A stretch of 64,000 nt of DNA, from the NCBI GenBank assembly GCA_051747385.1, contig JBNJGB010000004.1, positions 1 through 64,000 on the forward strand, in the 5' to 3' direction. Both the position numbers and the translations under genes were made by a program. The first letter of the stretch is position 1, and each line of letters opens with the position of its first letter. This document shows positions 31,023 to 39,707 of this stretch, piece by piece. The stretch is from JBNJGB01 sp051747385. GTDB taxonomy: Bacteria > Myxococcota_A > UBA9042 > PHBI01 > JACKFB01. A model generated the notes under the pieces. It had not been told where the DNA came from. It ran no database searches and worked only from the letters and a program-made list of their open reading frames with translations.

Positions 31023-34000
31023 ATGAAGCGTCTCAACGTCACGGTCACATGCGCGGTCCTGCTCACCCTGGCGTCGTGCGAAGGGCCGCCCCGGGACACG
31101 CAGTCGGACGAGGCGGGGGGACCGGAGGCGACGGAGACGCCGGCGGTGGACCACGCGGAGCGGTTCCGCCGGGCGCCGGGCATCGACTACATCATGTACC
31201 CGGACGAGCCGATGCGGCCGGCCCATCGCAGGACCCTCCCGACGCCGAGCGCCAAGGCCGATCAGTACGACGACATCCGGGCGGCGGCGCCCCAGCGCTA
31301 TGCCATCACCGCGCCGCCCTCCGGCGACGTGCGCCCCATGGTCGAGTGGGAGCCCATGCGGGCCGTCGTCATGGCCGTCCCGGACTACTTGACGGCGAGC
31401 CAGTACGAGAACGCCCGGGGGACGATCCTCCAGATCGCCAAGCACGCCTCCACGGTGGCGGAGGTCTGGTTCATCGTACCCGGCAACAGCACCGCCAATA
31501 CCCTGAAGAACCTGCTCCAACAGGTGGGCGTCCCCGAGTCGACCATCACGTCGAAGATCCGCTTCATCGTCGAGCCCCTGGACAGCGTCTGGTTCATCGA
31601 CTCCGGCCCGCTGCCCATCATCGACCAGGCCACGGACACCTTCTCCTTCGCGGACTTCCGCTACTACCACGACCGGCCCCTGGACGACGGCCTTCCCACC
31701 TTCCTCGGCCGGGCCCTGCCCGAGCTGGGCCAGGAGGCGCCGACCAACACGTACCGCATGCCGGTGACGACCGAGGGCGGCACGTTCCAGGCCACCACCG
31801 ACGGCGTCTGCTTCACCGGCTCCCGGCAGCTCTACTACATGAGCTGCGACCAGGGCGGGTGCGACTCGAGCCTCAACTCCGCGGACCTGGCCACGCTCCA
31901 GGACCACCCGCTCACCCAGCAGCTCGAGGCCGAGTGGGGCGACTACCTGGGCTGCCAGGACGTGGTCATCACCTACAGCATCACCGACGACGGCACCGGC
32001 CACATCGACATGTACATGAAGGTCGTGGACGACGACACGATCATCATCGGCCACTATCCGGAGCCCTACGCCAACAGCGCCCAGCAGACGAACGCGGCCC
32101 GGATGGACGCCAACACCGCGTTCCTCGAGTCCTACGTGAAGCCGGGAGGCGGCGGGTTCACCGTGGAGCGCGTCGTGATGCCGGGGCACCGGACCACTAT
32201 CAATTCGCGAGGGAAGCCCGTGGACGTCCCGTTCACGTACATCAACTCCACCTTCGTCAACGGGCTCAACCTGTGGCCCGCCTACTCCCTGCCGGAAAAC
32301 GATGACGACTACCAGGAGTGGGAGGACAGCCGCGCCCAGGCCCAGGCGGAGTGGGAGGCGGCGATGCCCGACTACGACCACGTCTGGATCGACTCGGAGG
32401 AGCTCTCGTTCTGGTCCGGGGCCATCCACTGCGTCACGCGGACCGTCCCGGCGAAGGCCCCGGACACGTGGATCGACGACGGCACGTGCGTGGACGGGAC
32501 CTGCCAGGCCCCTACCGGCGGTTACGACGGCGCCTGCCAGCCCGGCGGCGCCAGCCAGGAGGTGTGCTGGGGGCCGGCCTGGGAGTGCGGCTGCAACGAC
32601 TGCACCTCCTCGTGCCCCACGGGCGGGACGTCGGAGTGCGGCGACGTGACGTACACCGGCTGCTGTGACGGCTCGACGGCGATCTGGTGCGACAACGGGA
32701 GCCTGCAGAGCCAGGAGTGCACGTCGTCGTGCGGGTGGGATGCGGAAAAGAACTACTACTACTGCGGCGAGAGCGGCGAAGACCCGAGCGGCGAGTATCC
32801 GCGAAGCTGCGACGGCGGCTGCACGCCGGACTGCTCAGGCAAGACCTGCGGCGACGACGGCTGCGGTGGCTCCTGCGGCACCTGCGCCGAGGGCGAGACC
32901 TGCTCCGACGGCCAGTGCCATCCGCCCTGCGGCGACGTCACCTTCACGGGCTGCTGCGACGGCTCCACGGTCGTCTGGTGCGAGGACGGCCTCCTCTACG
33001 ACCAGGACTGCGAGTCCTCGTGCGGCTGGGACGGCGACAAGGGCTTCTACGAGTGCGGTGACACGGGGGCCGATCCCTCCGGCGAGAATCCGCTGGAGTG
33101 CGAGCCCGCCGCCTGCGAGCCCGCCTGCGACGGCAAGGTCTGCGGCCCGGACGGGTGCGGAGGGTCCTGCGGCTCGTGCGCCGGGGACGAGGTCTGCACG
33201 GAGACCGGCCAGTGTGAGCCCGCCCCCTGCGAGCCCGCCTGCGACGGGAAGACCTGCGGCGACGACGGGTGCGGAGCGTCCTGCGGGACCTGCGCCGACG
33301 GCGAGGTCTGCGAGGCCGGTCAGTGCGAGCCGGAGGCCTGCGAGCCCGCCTGCGACGGGAAGACCTGCGGCGACGACGGGTGCGGAGCGTCCTGCGGGAC
33401 CTGCGCCGACGGCGAGGTCTGCGAGGCCGGTCAGTGCGAGCCGGAGGCCTGCGAGCCCGCCTGCGACGGGAAGACCTGCGGCGACGACGGGTGCGGTGAG
33501 CCTTGCGGCGCCTGCGCGGACGGGGAGATCTGCGAGGACTTCGCGTGCGTGCCGGAGGGCTGCGTGCCCGACTGCGTGGGCAAGCAGTGCGGACCCGACG
33601 GCTGCGGCGGCCTCTGCGCGCCGTGCCACTCCGGGTTCGAGTGCACGGCCGAAGGCATCTGCGAGCCGATCCCCTGCGATCCCGACTGCTCCGGCAAGGC
33701 CTGCGGCGACGACGGCTGCGGAGGGTCCTGCGGCGCCTGCGCGGACGGCGAGGCGTGCGACGCGGGCCAGTGCGAGGCCGTAGAGGGCTGCGGAGACGTC
33801 AGCTTCGAGGGGTACTGCGACGGGAGCACGGTGATCTGGTGCGAGGACGACCAGGTGAAGTCCTTCGACTGCACCGAGGATGACAAGGTCTGCGGCGTCG
33901 GGGAGACCGGCCGCACGTGCGTGGAGCCCTGCGTGCCCGACTGCTCCGGCAAGCAGTGCGGCGACGACGGGTGCGGAGGGTCCTGCGGAGCCTGCCCGCC

Positions 34001-34310
34001 GGACTCGACGTGCGACGAGGCCCGGCAGTGCGTGGAGGCCACCGACCCGAGCCCGGACGCCGAGGGGGGGACTCCCGACGCGGGCGATGACGTGTCGGAG
34101 CCGGACGCCGCCGGCTCGGACGACACGGCCGGCGGGCAGGACGTGTCCGGGAGCGGTCCGGACACCGGCCCGGAGCAGCCTCCCGTCTCCGGCGGCGGGG
34201 ATGGCGGATCGAGCGGATGCGCCGGAGGCGGCGGCCCGACCGGCGCCCTGCCGTGGGCCCTGCTGCTCCTCCCTGCCCTCGTGGCCACGCGGAGGCGGCG
34301 CGCCGGCTGA
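31023..34310 (+). CDS. Secreted peptidylarginine/agmatine-deiminase-family protein with Cys-rich repeats and MYXO-CTERM-like tail
   Basis: The 1095-residue protein starts with a lipoprotein-type signal (AVLLTLASC). Residues about 90-480 are an agmatine-deiminase/PPAD fold (pentein). The catalytic set is visible: Asp193 in FIDSGPLPI, His327 and Asp329 in GHIDMYM, and Cys470 in GAIHCVTRTVPA. Penteins of this group hydrolyse guanidino groups to citrulline or carbamoyl products. Residues about 490-1010 are Cys-rich: repeats of CxPxCxGKxCGDDGCGxSCG and three copies of the GCCDGSTxxWC module. The end has an Asp/Pro linker, GGGDGGSSGC, a hydrophobic helix and Arg-Arg-Arg-Arg. AGGGAGGAG lies 3 bases before the ATG. 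It could citrullinate host or prey protein Arg or a guanidino compound outside the cell; substrate unknown. Confidence 0.85.
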   Translation: MKRLNVTVTCAVLLTLASCEGPPRDTQSDEAGGPEATETPAVDHAERFRRAPGIDYIMYPDEPMRPAHRRTLPTPSAKADQYDDIRAAAPQRYAITAPPSGDVRPMVEWEPMRAVVMAVPDYLTASQYENARGTILQIAKHASTVAEVWFIVPGNSTANTLKNLLQQVGVPESTITSKIRFIVEPLDSVWFIDSGPLPIIDQATDTFSFADFRYYHDRPLDDGLPTFLGRALPELGQEAPTNTYRMPVTTEGGTFQATTDGVCFTGSRQLYYMSCDQGGCDSSLNSADLATLQDHPLTQQLEAEWGDYLGCQDVVITYSITDDGTGHIDMYMKVVDDDTIIIGHYPEPYANSAQQTNAARMDANTAFLESYVKPGGGGFTVERVVMPGHRTTINSRGKPVDVPFTYINSTFVNGLNLWPAYSLPENDDDYQEWEDSRAQAQAEWEAAMPDYDHVWIDSEELSFWSGAIHCVTRTVPAKAPDTWIDDGTCVDGTCQAPTGGYDGACQPGGASQEVCWGPAWECGCNDCTSSCPTGGTSECGDVTYTGCCDGSTAIWCDNGSLQSQECTSSCGWDAEKNYYYCGESGEDPSGEYPRSCDGGCTPDCSGKTCGDDGCGGSCGTCAEGETCSDGQCHPPCGDVTFTGCCDGSTVVWCEDGLLYDQDCESSCGWDGDKGFYECGDTGADPSGENPLECEPAACEPACDGKVCGPDGCGGSCGSCAGDEVCTETGQCEPAPCEPACDGKTCGDDGCGASCGTCADGEVCEAGQCEPEACEPACDGKTCGDDGCGASCGTCADGEVCEAGQCEPEACEPACDGKTCGDDGCGEPCGACADGEICEDFACVPEGCVPDCVGKQCGPDGCGGLCAPCHSGFECTAEGICEPIPCDPDCSGKACGDDGCGGSCGACADGEACDAGQCEAVEGCGDVSFEGYCDGSTVIWCEDDQVKSFDCTEDDKVCGVGETGRTCVEPCVPDCSGKQCGDDGCGGSCGACPPDSTCDEARQCVEATDPSPDAEGGTPDAGDDVSEPDAAGSDDTAGGQDVSGSGPDTGPEQPPVSGGGDGGSSGCAGGGGPTGALPWALLLLPALVATRRRRAG

Positions 34311-34389
34311 TCGCCGACGAGGGATTCAACTTCCGGCGCGCTCCGACCGAACAGGGGGAGCGAACCGCCGGAAGGAGTGTCCCGGGTCG

Positions 34390-34908
34390 ATGACGAAGTC
34401 CCCGCGCGACAGAGCCCTGCGTGACGGCAGCGTCGATGACGCGTCGGAACCCCCGTCGATCCGCTACGTGGACGCGCCGGCCCCGGCGTACGAGGATGGC
34501 AGCGTGGAGCACGAGGCACCGGAGGAGGAGACCGCCTGCCTGGACACGGCGGTCCTGGAGAGCCTCCGCGCCCTGGCCGAGGGTGACGACGGGTTCATGG
34601 AGGAGGTCCTGGGTCTCTTCCTGGAGGACACGATCCCCAGGCTGACGGCCATCCGTGAAGCCCTGGCGCGCGGCGACAGCGCCGAGGCCGCGAGGGTGGC
34701 CCACGCCCTCAAGGGCAGCGCGGCCAACGTGGGCGCGATCCGCCTCCGGGACACGGCCGCCGCCGTCGAGGCCCGGGCGAAGGCCGACGACGCAGCCGGG
34801 GCGGCCGCGGTGCTGGACCGGGCCGACCGGGACTTCGAGGCGACACGGAGCGCGCTGCTCCGAGACTGGCTGCCGAGCCCCCCGGGCGCGCAGTCCGACG
34901 TCCCGTAG
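34390..34908 (+). CDS. Hpt (histidine phosphotransfer) protein
   Basis: The 172-residue protein has an acidic, unordered N-terminal 50 residues, then a four-helix Hpt domain. The signature VAHALKGSAANVGAIRL (phosphoacceptor His near residue 100) is followed by two further helices. Hpt proteins relay phosphoryl groups between hybrid kinases and receivers. GGAAGGAG lies about 12 bases before the ATG. No kinase or receiver is adjacent; the nearest is the REC/HK operon at 23428-27253, a possible but unproven partner. Confidence 0.88.
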   Translation: MTKSPRDRALRDGSVDDASEPPSIRYVDAPAPAYEDGSVEHEAPEEETACLDTAVLESLRALAEGDDGFMEEVLGLFLEDTIPRLTAIREALARGDSAEAARVAHALKGSAANVGAIRLRDTAAAVEARAKADDAAGAAAVLDRADRDFEATRSALLRDWLPSPPGAQSDVP

Positions 34909-34958
34909 GACCGGCACCCGTGGGCACCCCGGCAGTCGGGAGAGGTGCCCGAAACAAG

Positions 34959-34990
34959 ACGGGGCGCCGACATGATCGCCGGCGCCCCGT
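34959..34990. terminator. Bidirectional terminator-like hairpin
   Basis: ACGGGGCGCCG and CGGCGCCCCGT form a perfect 11-bp stem with a 10-base loop, between the convergent Hpt gene (stop 34908) and the Cys/His lipoprotein gene (stop 35016). There is no long T-tract, so it may be a factor-assisted terminator. Confidence 0.65.
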
Positions 34991-35015
34991 GGGGTTCGCG
35001 AGGTGAGGTCCGGGC

Positions 35016-36050
35016 TCAGCCCTCGATGGTGGCGCCCGTCGCCTTCAGGACGAACTCCTTGCGCGAGCCCTCGACCTTGGAGGGATCGCCGCCGCGATCG
35101 GCCTCCAGGTGCTTGACCTGCTCCTCGGTGAAGGTGCGCACGGTCACGGTGCCCTCCACCTGGGCCTTCCGGCCCTTGGAGTCCTTCGGGACCGTGAAGG
35201 CGCGGCCCATGGTGATGCGGGCCTTCTTCTCGCCGTCCTCGAGCACGAACCAGCACCCGGCCTTCTGGCAGACCTCCTCGATGGTGCCGCTGACACGTAC
35301 GGGCGCGTCCGGGACGTCGTCCCCGCTCAGGACGGCGGCGAGGTTCTTCTGCTCCTTCACGCTGAAGGCCTCGCCGTAGTGCTTGCCCTCCACGTCGCCG
35401 GCCACCGTCCCCTCGGCGCCGTGGTGCCCGCACTCGTGGCCCGCGGCCTTCGCCTTCGCGGCGTGCGCGTGATCACCGTCAGCCTCGTCCCCGCTGAACG
35501 GGCAGTGGGCCTCGTCGGCGTAGTCCGCCTCGGCCTTCTTGCCGTGGTCGCACTCGGCGCCCTTGGCGTGCGGGCAGTCCCCGTCGCAGCCCTTCTCGGC
35601 CTTCTTGCCGTGGTCGCACTCGGCGCCCTTGGCGTGCGGGCAGTCCCCGTCGCAGCCCTTCTCGGCCTTCTCGGCGTGGGGGCACGCGCCCGCCTTGGCG
35701 TGGGGGCACTCGTCGCAGTTCCCGTCGCAGCCGCCCTCGTCGGCGTGGGGACAGGTCCCGGCCTTGGCGTGGGGGCACTCGTCGCAGTTCCCGTCGCAGC
35801 CCTCGGCCTTCGGACACTCGCCGGCCTTGGCGTGCGGACAGGCCGTGGCCGCGCCCGCCTTCGCCGTGGCTGCGCCCTCGGCCGTGGTGGTCTCCTGCTC
35901 GCCGCCGGCGGGCTGCTCGGCGGGGGCCGCCTCCTGGACGGCCTTCGCCTCCGGCTCGGGCGTCTCCTCCGCTCCCGCCTGGGGATCACAGCCCATGGCG
36001 ACGAGGGAGAACGCGCTGAGGAGGAATGCGAGTCGAGTGATCCTGGCCAT
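35016..36050 (-). CDS. Lipoprotein with Cys-Pro-His-Ala repeat region and DUF4920-like domain
   Basis: The 344-residue protein has a lipobox (FSLVAMGC) and a Glu/Ala-rich linker. Residues about 66-200 are packed with Cys and His in units such as CPHAKAG, CDGNCDECPHAKAG and CDGDCPHAKG. A 22-residue unit starting CDGDCPHAK is directly repeated, and its 66-bp DNA copies (35530-35661) are nearly identical. The C-terminal part (about 230-344) resembles DUF4920: VRVSGTIEEVCQKAGCWFVL followed by KARITMGRAFTVPKDSKG. The region should bind several metal ions (for example Zn, Cu, Ni) on the periplasmic or surface side; which metal is unknown. No metal gene is adjacent. Confidence 0.75.
   Translation of the reverse strand: MARITRLAFLLSAFSLVAMGCDPQAGAEETPEPEAKAVQEAAPAEQPAGGEQETTTAEGAATAKAGAATACPHAKAGECPKAEGCDGNCDECPHAKAGTCPHADEGGCDGNCDECPHAKAGACPHAEKAEKGCDGDCPHAKGAECDHGKKAEKGCDGDCPHAKGAECDHGKKAEADYADEAHCPFSGDEADGDHAHAAKAKAAGHECGHHGAEGTVAGDVEGKHYGEAFSVKEQKNLAAVLSGDDVPDAPVRVSGTIEEVCQKAGCWFVLEDGEKKARITMGRAFTVPKDSKGRKAQVEGTVTVRTFTEEQVKHLEADRGGDPSKVEGSRKEFVLKATGATIEG
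35530..35661. repeat. 66-bp direct duplication in metal-site lipoprotein
   Basis: Two nearly identical 66-bp units encode the CDGDCPHAK...CDHGKKAEKG block. The DNA identity suggests a recent duplication. Confidence 0.8.
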
Positions 36051-36369
36051 GATGACGTACCCCGGGCTCCGTCGGAGGGAGTGATGAGCGCAGGGACCCT
36101 ACCGAGGGCCCCGCCGGTGGTCAACGATCCGGGCCGGCGCGCGCAGGGCAATCGCAAAGTCGGACAAGTGAGGGCCGCGCGACGGTACGGCGCCCGGCGC
36201 CGGATTGTATCCGCTCGGAAACGATGCATTCTGCGCGTTCGAGAGCAGGCAAGGGCACGGGCAAGGGCACGGGCAAGGGAGGGCGGTCGACTTTGCGACC
36301 GCCCTGCCGGCGCGCGGCCCCGGACTCGCGCCTTCGCGATCGGGCGCGCGGGCTGTACGGTGCCCGGCG
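36051..36369. other. 319-bp intergenic region with R1 copy 2
   Basis: The space between the divergent lipoprotein and mutY genes is half filled by R1 copy 2 (36151-36305). The remaining parts show no clear feature. Confidence 0.75.
36151..36305 (+). repeat. R1 dispersed repeat, copy 2 (five hexamer units)
   Basis: Begins ATCGCAAAGTCGGACAAGTG and contains GGCGCCCGGCGCCGGATTGT and CCGCTCGGAAACGATGC. Its array is GGCAAG, GGCACG, GGCAAG, GGCACG, GGCAAG (36249-36278), and it ends with the hairpin AGGGCGGTCG / CGACCGCCCT at 36280-36305. The opening CGCAAAGTCG (36153-36162) is the inverse of the hairpin's CGACTTTGCG. Confidence 0.92.
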
Positions 36370-37446
36370 ATGCGCGACGTGCGACCCATCCGCGAGCACC
36401 TCGCCGCCTGGTATCACACCCGGCGTCGCCGGCTGCCGTGGCGCGAGGATCCCACCCCGTACCGGGTCTGGATCTCGGAGATCATGCTCCAGCAGACCCG
36501 GGTCGACACGGTGATCCCCTACTTCGAGCGCTTCGTGTCCGCCTTCCCCGACGCGCAGGCCCTGGCCGACGCCGGCGAGGAGGACGTGCTGGGCCTGTGG
36601 GCGGGCCTCGGCTACTACCGGCGGGCCCGCCACCTCCACGCCGCCGCCGGGGAGGTCGTGGAGCGCTTCGACGGCCGCCTGCCGGACACCGTGGAGGCCC
36701 TGAAGAGCCTCCCCGGGATCGGCCGCTACACGGCGGGCGCCATCGCGTCCATCGCCTTCGGCCGGGCGGAGGCGGTCCTGGACGGCAACGTCGCCCGGGT
36801 GCTCTCCAGGCTGACGGCCTTCGGGGATCCCGTGAACACAGCCGCCGGAGAGCGCTTCCTCTGGGAGACGGCCGAGGCCCTCGTGGACACGGACGATCCC
36901 TCGTCCCACAACCAGGCGATGATGGAGATCGGCGCCCTGGTCTGCACGCCGAAGCAGCCCGCGTGCCCCGAGTGCCCGCTCCGCGCCTTCTGCCGCGCTG
37001 CGGCCGAGGGCACCCCGGAGCGCTTCCCGGTCAAGAAGGGCCGGCGGCGTCCCAGGGAGGCGCTGGCGGTGTCCGGCCTCGTGCGCGATGCGCAGGGCCG
37101 CGTGCTGCTCGCGCGGAGGCCTCCGGACGTGCTCCTCGGAGGCCTCTGGGAGCTTCCCGGTGGGGATCTCCCCCTGCGGGCCGCGCGGGAGGAGGGCCTC
37201 CGGGATCACCTGGGCGAGCGCCTCGGCCTGGACGCGCGCGTCGGCCGCCACCTGGCCAGCGTGGAGCACGTGTTCACGCACCGGCGCCTCACCCTGGAGA
37301 TCTACCACGTCGACCGGCACGCAGGACGCCCGGAGCCGTCGTGGTACACGGACTGGCGATGGCTCGAGGGCGGGGCGCTCCGGTCCGTGCCCCTGTCCCG
37401 CCTCACGGAGAAGGTCCTCGACGCCCTGGGGTACACCGATGGCTGA
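36370..37446 (+). CDS. mutY: A/G-specific adenine DNA glycosylase MutY
   Basis: The 358-residue protein removes adenine mispaired with 8-oxoguanine. It has WISEIMLQQTRVDTVIPY (catalytic Glu), the helix-hairpin-helix LPGIGRYTAGAIASIAFG and the catalytic Asp in VLDGNVARVLSRL. It also has a complete [4Fe-4S] loop C-x6-C-x2-C-x5-C (CTPKQPACPECPLRAFC, near residue 195). The C-terminal NUDIX-like domain has LWELPGGDLP and VEHVFTHRRLTLEIY. Length is usual. The ATG is chosen because the frame before it only extends into R1. It overlaps the next gene by 8 bases. Confidence 0.96.
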   Translation: MRDVRPIREHLAAWYHTRRRRLPWREDPTPYRVWISEIMLQQTRVDTVIPYFERFVSAFPDAQALADAGEEDVLGLWAGLGYYRRARHLHAAAGEVVERFDGRLPDTVEALKSLPGIGRYTAGAIASIAFGRAEAVLDGNVARVLSRLTAFGDPVNTAAGERFLWETAEALVDTDDPSSHNQAMMEIGALVCTPKQPACPECPLRAFCRAAAEGTPERFPVKKGRRRPREALAVSGLVRDAQGRVLLARRPPDVLLGGLWELPGGDLPLRAAREEGLRDHLGERLGLDARVGRHLASVEHVFTHRRLTLEIYHVDRHAGRPEPSWYTDWRWLEGGALRSVPLSRLTEKVLDALGYTDG

Positions 37447-39025
37447 GCGTGGAGAGATCGTCCGGAACCTCCCCCTGCCCCTGGGCACGCCGCCGCAGGC
37501 GCTCCGCCGGCTGGCGGCCGAGGCCCTGGGCATCCCGGTCGAGCAGGTCGCGGAGGTGCGGCCGCGCAGGGTCTCGCTGGACGCGCGCGGGAAGACGCCG
37601 CGGCGGATCTACACCGTGGAGGTCTGGCGCGTGGGCGAGGAGGTGCCCCCCGAGCAGGCGCCGCGCCGGGAGATCCCGGCCGGCATGCGCCGCCTCGTCC
37701 CCGGGGAGGCGCCCGTCATCGTGGGGACGGGCCCCGCCGGGTTGTGGGCGGCCATCCGCTTCGTGGAGGCGGGGCAGCCGGTCATCCTCCTGGAGCGCGG
37801 CGGCGCCGTCGAGCAGCGGAACCGCTCCACGCACCGCCTGCGGGTCCGTGGAGAGCTGGACCCGGAGTCCAACCTCTGCTTCGGAGAGGGCGGCGCAGGG
37901 ACCTACTCGGACGGCAAGCTCTACACGCGCATCAAGGATCGCCGCGTGAGGCGCATCTACGAGGACCTCGTCGCCTTCGGTGCGGCGCAGGATCTCCTCG
38001 TGGAGGCGCACCCCCACGTGGGGACGAACCGGCTCATCAAGATCCTCGAGCGCATCCGCGCCTGGCTCCTCGAGGCCGGCTGCGACCTGCGCTTCGACGC
38101 GCGCGTGGTCGACCTCCTGCGCGACGAGCGCGGGCGCGTGGCCGGCGTGCGCCTCGAGGACGGCACGGAGATCCCCTCCCCGGCGGTCCTGCTGGCGACG
38201 GGGCACTCCGCGCGGGACGTGTACGCCATGCTCCACCGCGCGGGAGTGCCCCTGGAGCGCAAGCCGTTCGCGGTGGGCGCCCGGGTCGAGCATCCCCAGG
38301 GCCTCGTGGATCGCATCCAGTACGGGCGCCACGCGGATCACCCCGACCTGGAGGCGGCGGCCTACGCCGTCACGGCGCGCGTGGGGCCGCGCGGCGTGTA
38401 CTCGTTCTGCATGTGCCCCGGGGGCTTCGTCATCCCGACGACCACGGAGCCCGAGCGCCTGAACGTCAACGGGATGTCCAACTCCAACCGGGGGTCGCGC
38501 TGGGCGAACTCCGCCCTCGTGGTGACCCTGGAGCCGGACGACTTCTGGCTCGCGCGCCCCGGGGACCTGGACGACCAGGGGCCGCTGGCGGGAATCGCGC
38601 TGCAGCGACACCTGGAGGCGGCCGCCTACCGCGCAGGCGGGGGCGGCTATCGGGCGCCGGCCCAGCGCCTCACCGACTTCCTCGAGGGGCGCGTCGGCGA
38701 CGTCCCGGCCAAGACCAGCTACAAGCCGGGCGTGCGGGCCGCGGACCTCCGCGAGGTCCTCCCGGAGCGGATCAGCAATCCCCTCGCGCGGGCGGTGCTG
38801 CGGTTCGACCGGAAGATGAAGGGCTTCCTCACCGAGGACGCGGTGCTCATGGGGGTGGAGACGACCACCTCCAGCCCGGTCCGCGTCGTGCGGGACGAGG
38901 AGACCCTCCTGGCGCCGGGCTTCGACGGCCTCTACCCGTGCGGCGAGGGCGCCGGATATGCCGGCGGCATCGTGTCGAGCGCCATCGAGGGCATCCGGGT
39001 CGCCGAGGCCGTGCTCGGCCGATAG
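37439..39025 (+). CDS. NAD(P)/FAD-dependent dehydrogenase of the COG2509 type
   Basis: The 528-residue protein has a 90-residue N-terminal domain, then the FAD-binding VIVGTGPAGLWAAIRFVEAG (about residue 100), ESNLCFGEGGAGTYSDGKLY, LATGHSARDVYAMLHRAGV, VYSFCMCPGGFVIPTTTEP and, near the end, LYPCGEGAGYAGGIVSSAIE. This layout is the 'uncharacterised FAD-dependent dehydrogenase' family; no substrate is established. The ATG lies inside the end of mutY with 8 bases overlap, so the two are co-translated; a link to oxidative-damage handling is inference. Confidence 0.9.
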   Translation: MAERGEIVRNLPLPLGTPPQALRRLAAEALGIPVEQVAEVRPRRVSLDARGKTPRRIYTVEVWRVGEEVPPEQAPRREIPAGMRRLVPGEAPVIVGTGPAGLWAAIRFVEAGQPVILLERGGAVEQRNRSTHRLRVRGELDPESNLCFGEGGAGTYSDGKLYTRIKDRRVRRIYEDLVAFGAAQDLLVEAHPHVGTNRLIKILERIRAWLLEAGCDLRFDARVVDLLRDERGRVAGVRLEDGTEIPSPAVLLATGHSARDVYAMLHRAGVPLERKPFAVGARVEHPQGLVDRIQYGRHADHPDLEAAAYAVTARVGPRGVYSFCMCPGGFVIPTTTEPERLNVNGMSNSNRGSRWANSALVVTLEPDDFWLARPGDLDDQGPLAGIALQRHLEAAAYRAGGGGYRAPAQRLTDFLEGRVGDVPAKTSYKPGVRAADLREVLPERISNPLARAVLRFDRKMKGFLTEDAVLMGVETTTSSPVRVVRDEETLLAPGFDGLYPCGEGAGYAGGIVSSAIEGIRVAEAVLGR

Positions 39026-39048
39026 CGCCACCTCGATGCCACCGTCGA

Positions 39049-39105
39049 TCTCGCGCCGAGACGCGAAGACGCAATGGGAGCGTGTCTTCGCGGCTTCGCG
39101 CGAGA
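39049..39105. repeat. R4 palindromic repeat
   Basis: TCTCGCGCCGAGACGCGAAG on the left and TTCGCGGCTTCGCGCGAGA on the right pair at most positions around an AATGGGAGCG loop. It sits after the FAD dehydrogenase stop and before the HU terminator. Confidence 0.6.
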
Positions 39106-39134
39106 CCTCGGCTCGGGAACGAGGCGCCCGTCCG

Positions 39135-39171
39135 GGCCGGGACCGGCGGCGGATGCCTTCCGGCCCCGGCC
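39135..39171. terminator. GC-rich bidirectional hairpin between FAD dehydrogenase and HU
   Basis: GGCCGGGACCGG and CCGGCCCCGGCC pair at 11 of 12 positions with a 13-base loop. It is 7 bases after the HU stop and about 110 after the dehydrogenase stop. No T-tract is present. Confidence 0.55.
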
Positions 39172-39178
39172 TGGAGCC

Positions 39179-39451
39179 TTACAGCTGCTCCTTGAGGGCC
39201 TTGCCGGCCTTGAAGCCGACGTTCCTGCTCGGGCCGATCTTGATGCTCGCGCCCGTGCGGGGGTTGCGGCCGGTGCGCGCGGCGCGCTCCTTCACCTTGA
39301 AGGTGCCGAAGCCCACGAGCTGGACCTTGCCGCCGTTGGTGATCCCCTCGGAGATGCCCTCGAGGACGTCGTCCACGGCGGCCGCCGCGGCGGCCTTGGT
39401 CTGGTAGTCGCCGTTCTTGTGGACCACGTCGATCAGATCGGACTTGTTCAT
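39179..39451 (-). CDS. hup: HU-family DNA-binding protein
   Basis: The 90-residue protein is a complete HU: MNKSDLIDVVHKNGDYQTKA, VLEGISEGITNGGKVQLVGF, GTFKVKERAARTGRNPRTGA (DNA-binding arm with the Arg-Asn-Pro tip) and KIGPSRNVGFKAGKALKEQL. It binds and bends DNA as a dimer in the nucleoid. GAGGAAGGGG lies 5 bases before the ATG. Length and all key positions are usual for the family. Upstream (39452-39707) is a 256-bp AT-richer space that must hold its promoter. Confidence 0.97.
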   Translation of the reverse strand: MNKSDLIDVVHKNGDYQTKAAAAAAVDDVLEGISEGITNGGKVQLVGFGTFKVKERAARTGRNPRTGASIKIGPSRNVGFKAGKALKEQL

Positions 39452-39707
39452 GTGTCCCCTTCCTCGCGTGTGTGTCGTGTGTGGTTGATGTCGGCCGGCA
39501 CATGCGTCCCGGCCAGCGATGACGCGAGGAAGATAGAGCAAACGCCGAAAAAATGCAGACGCCGCTGGAAACTCGGGCGTGCGCTGCAGGGAGCTCGCTC
39601 CCCGAGCGCCACGAGCCGCACCGCATGAACGCGCTGGAATCACTCGATAAACGGAATCAATCACCCCGGGGCTCGAGGCGCCCGCTCCGGTTTCGAGGCC
39701 CGCGTCG

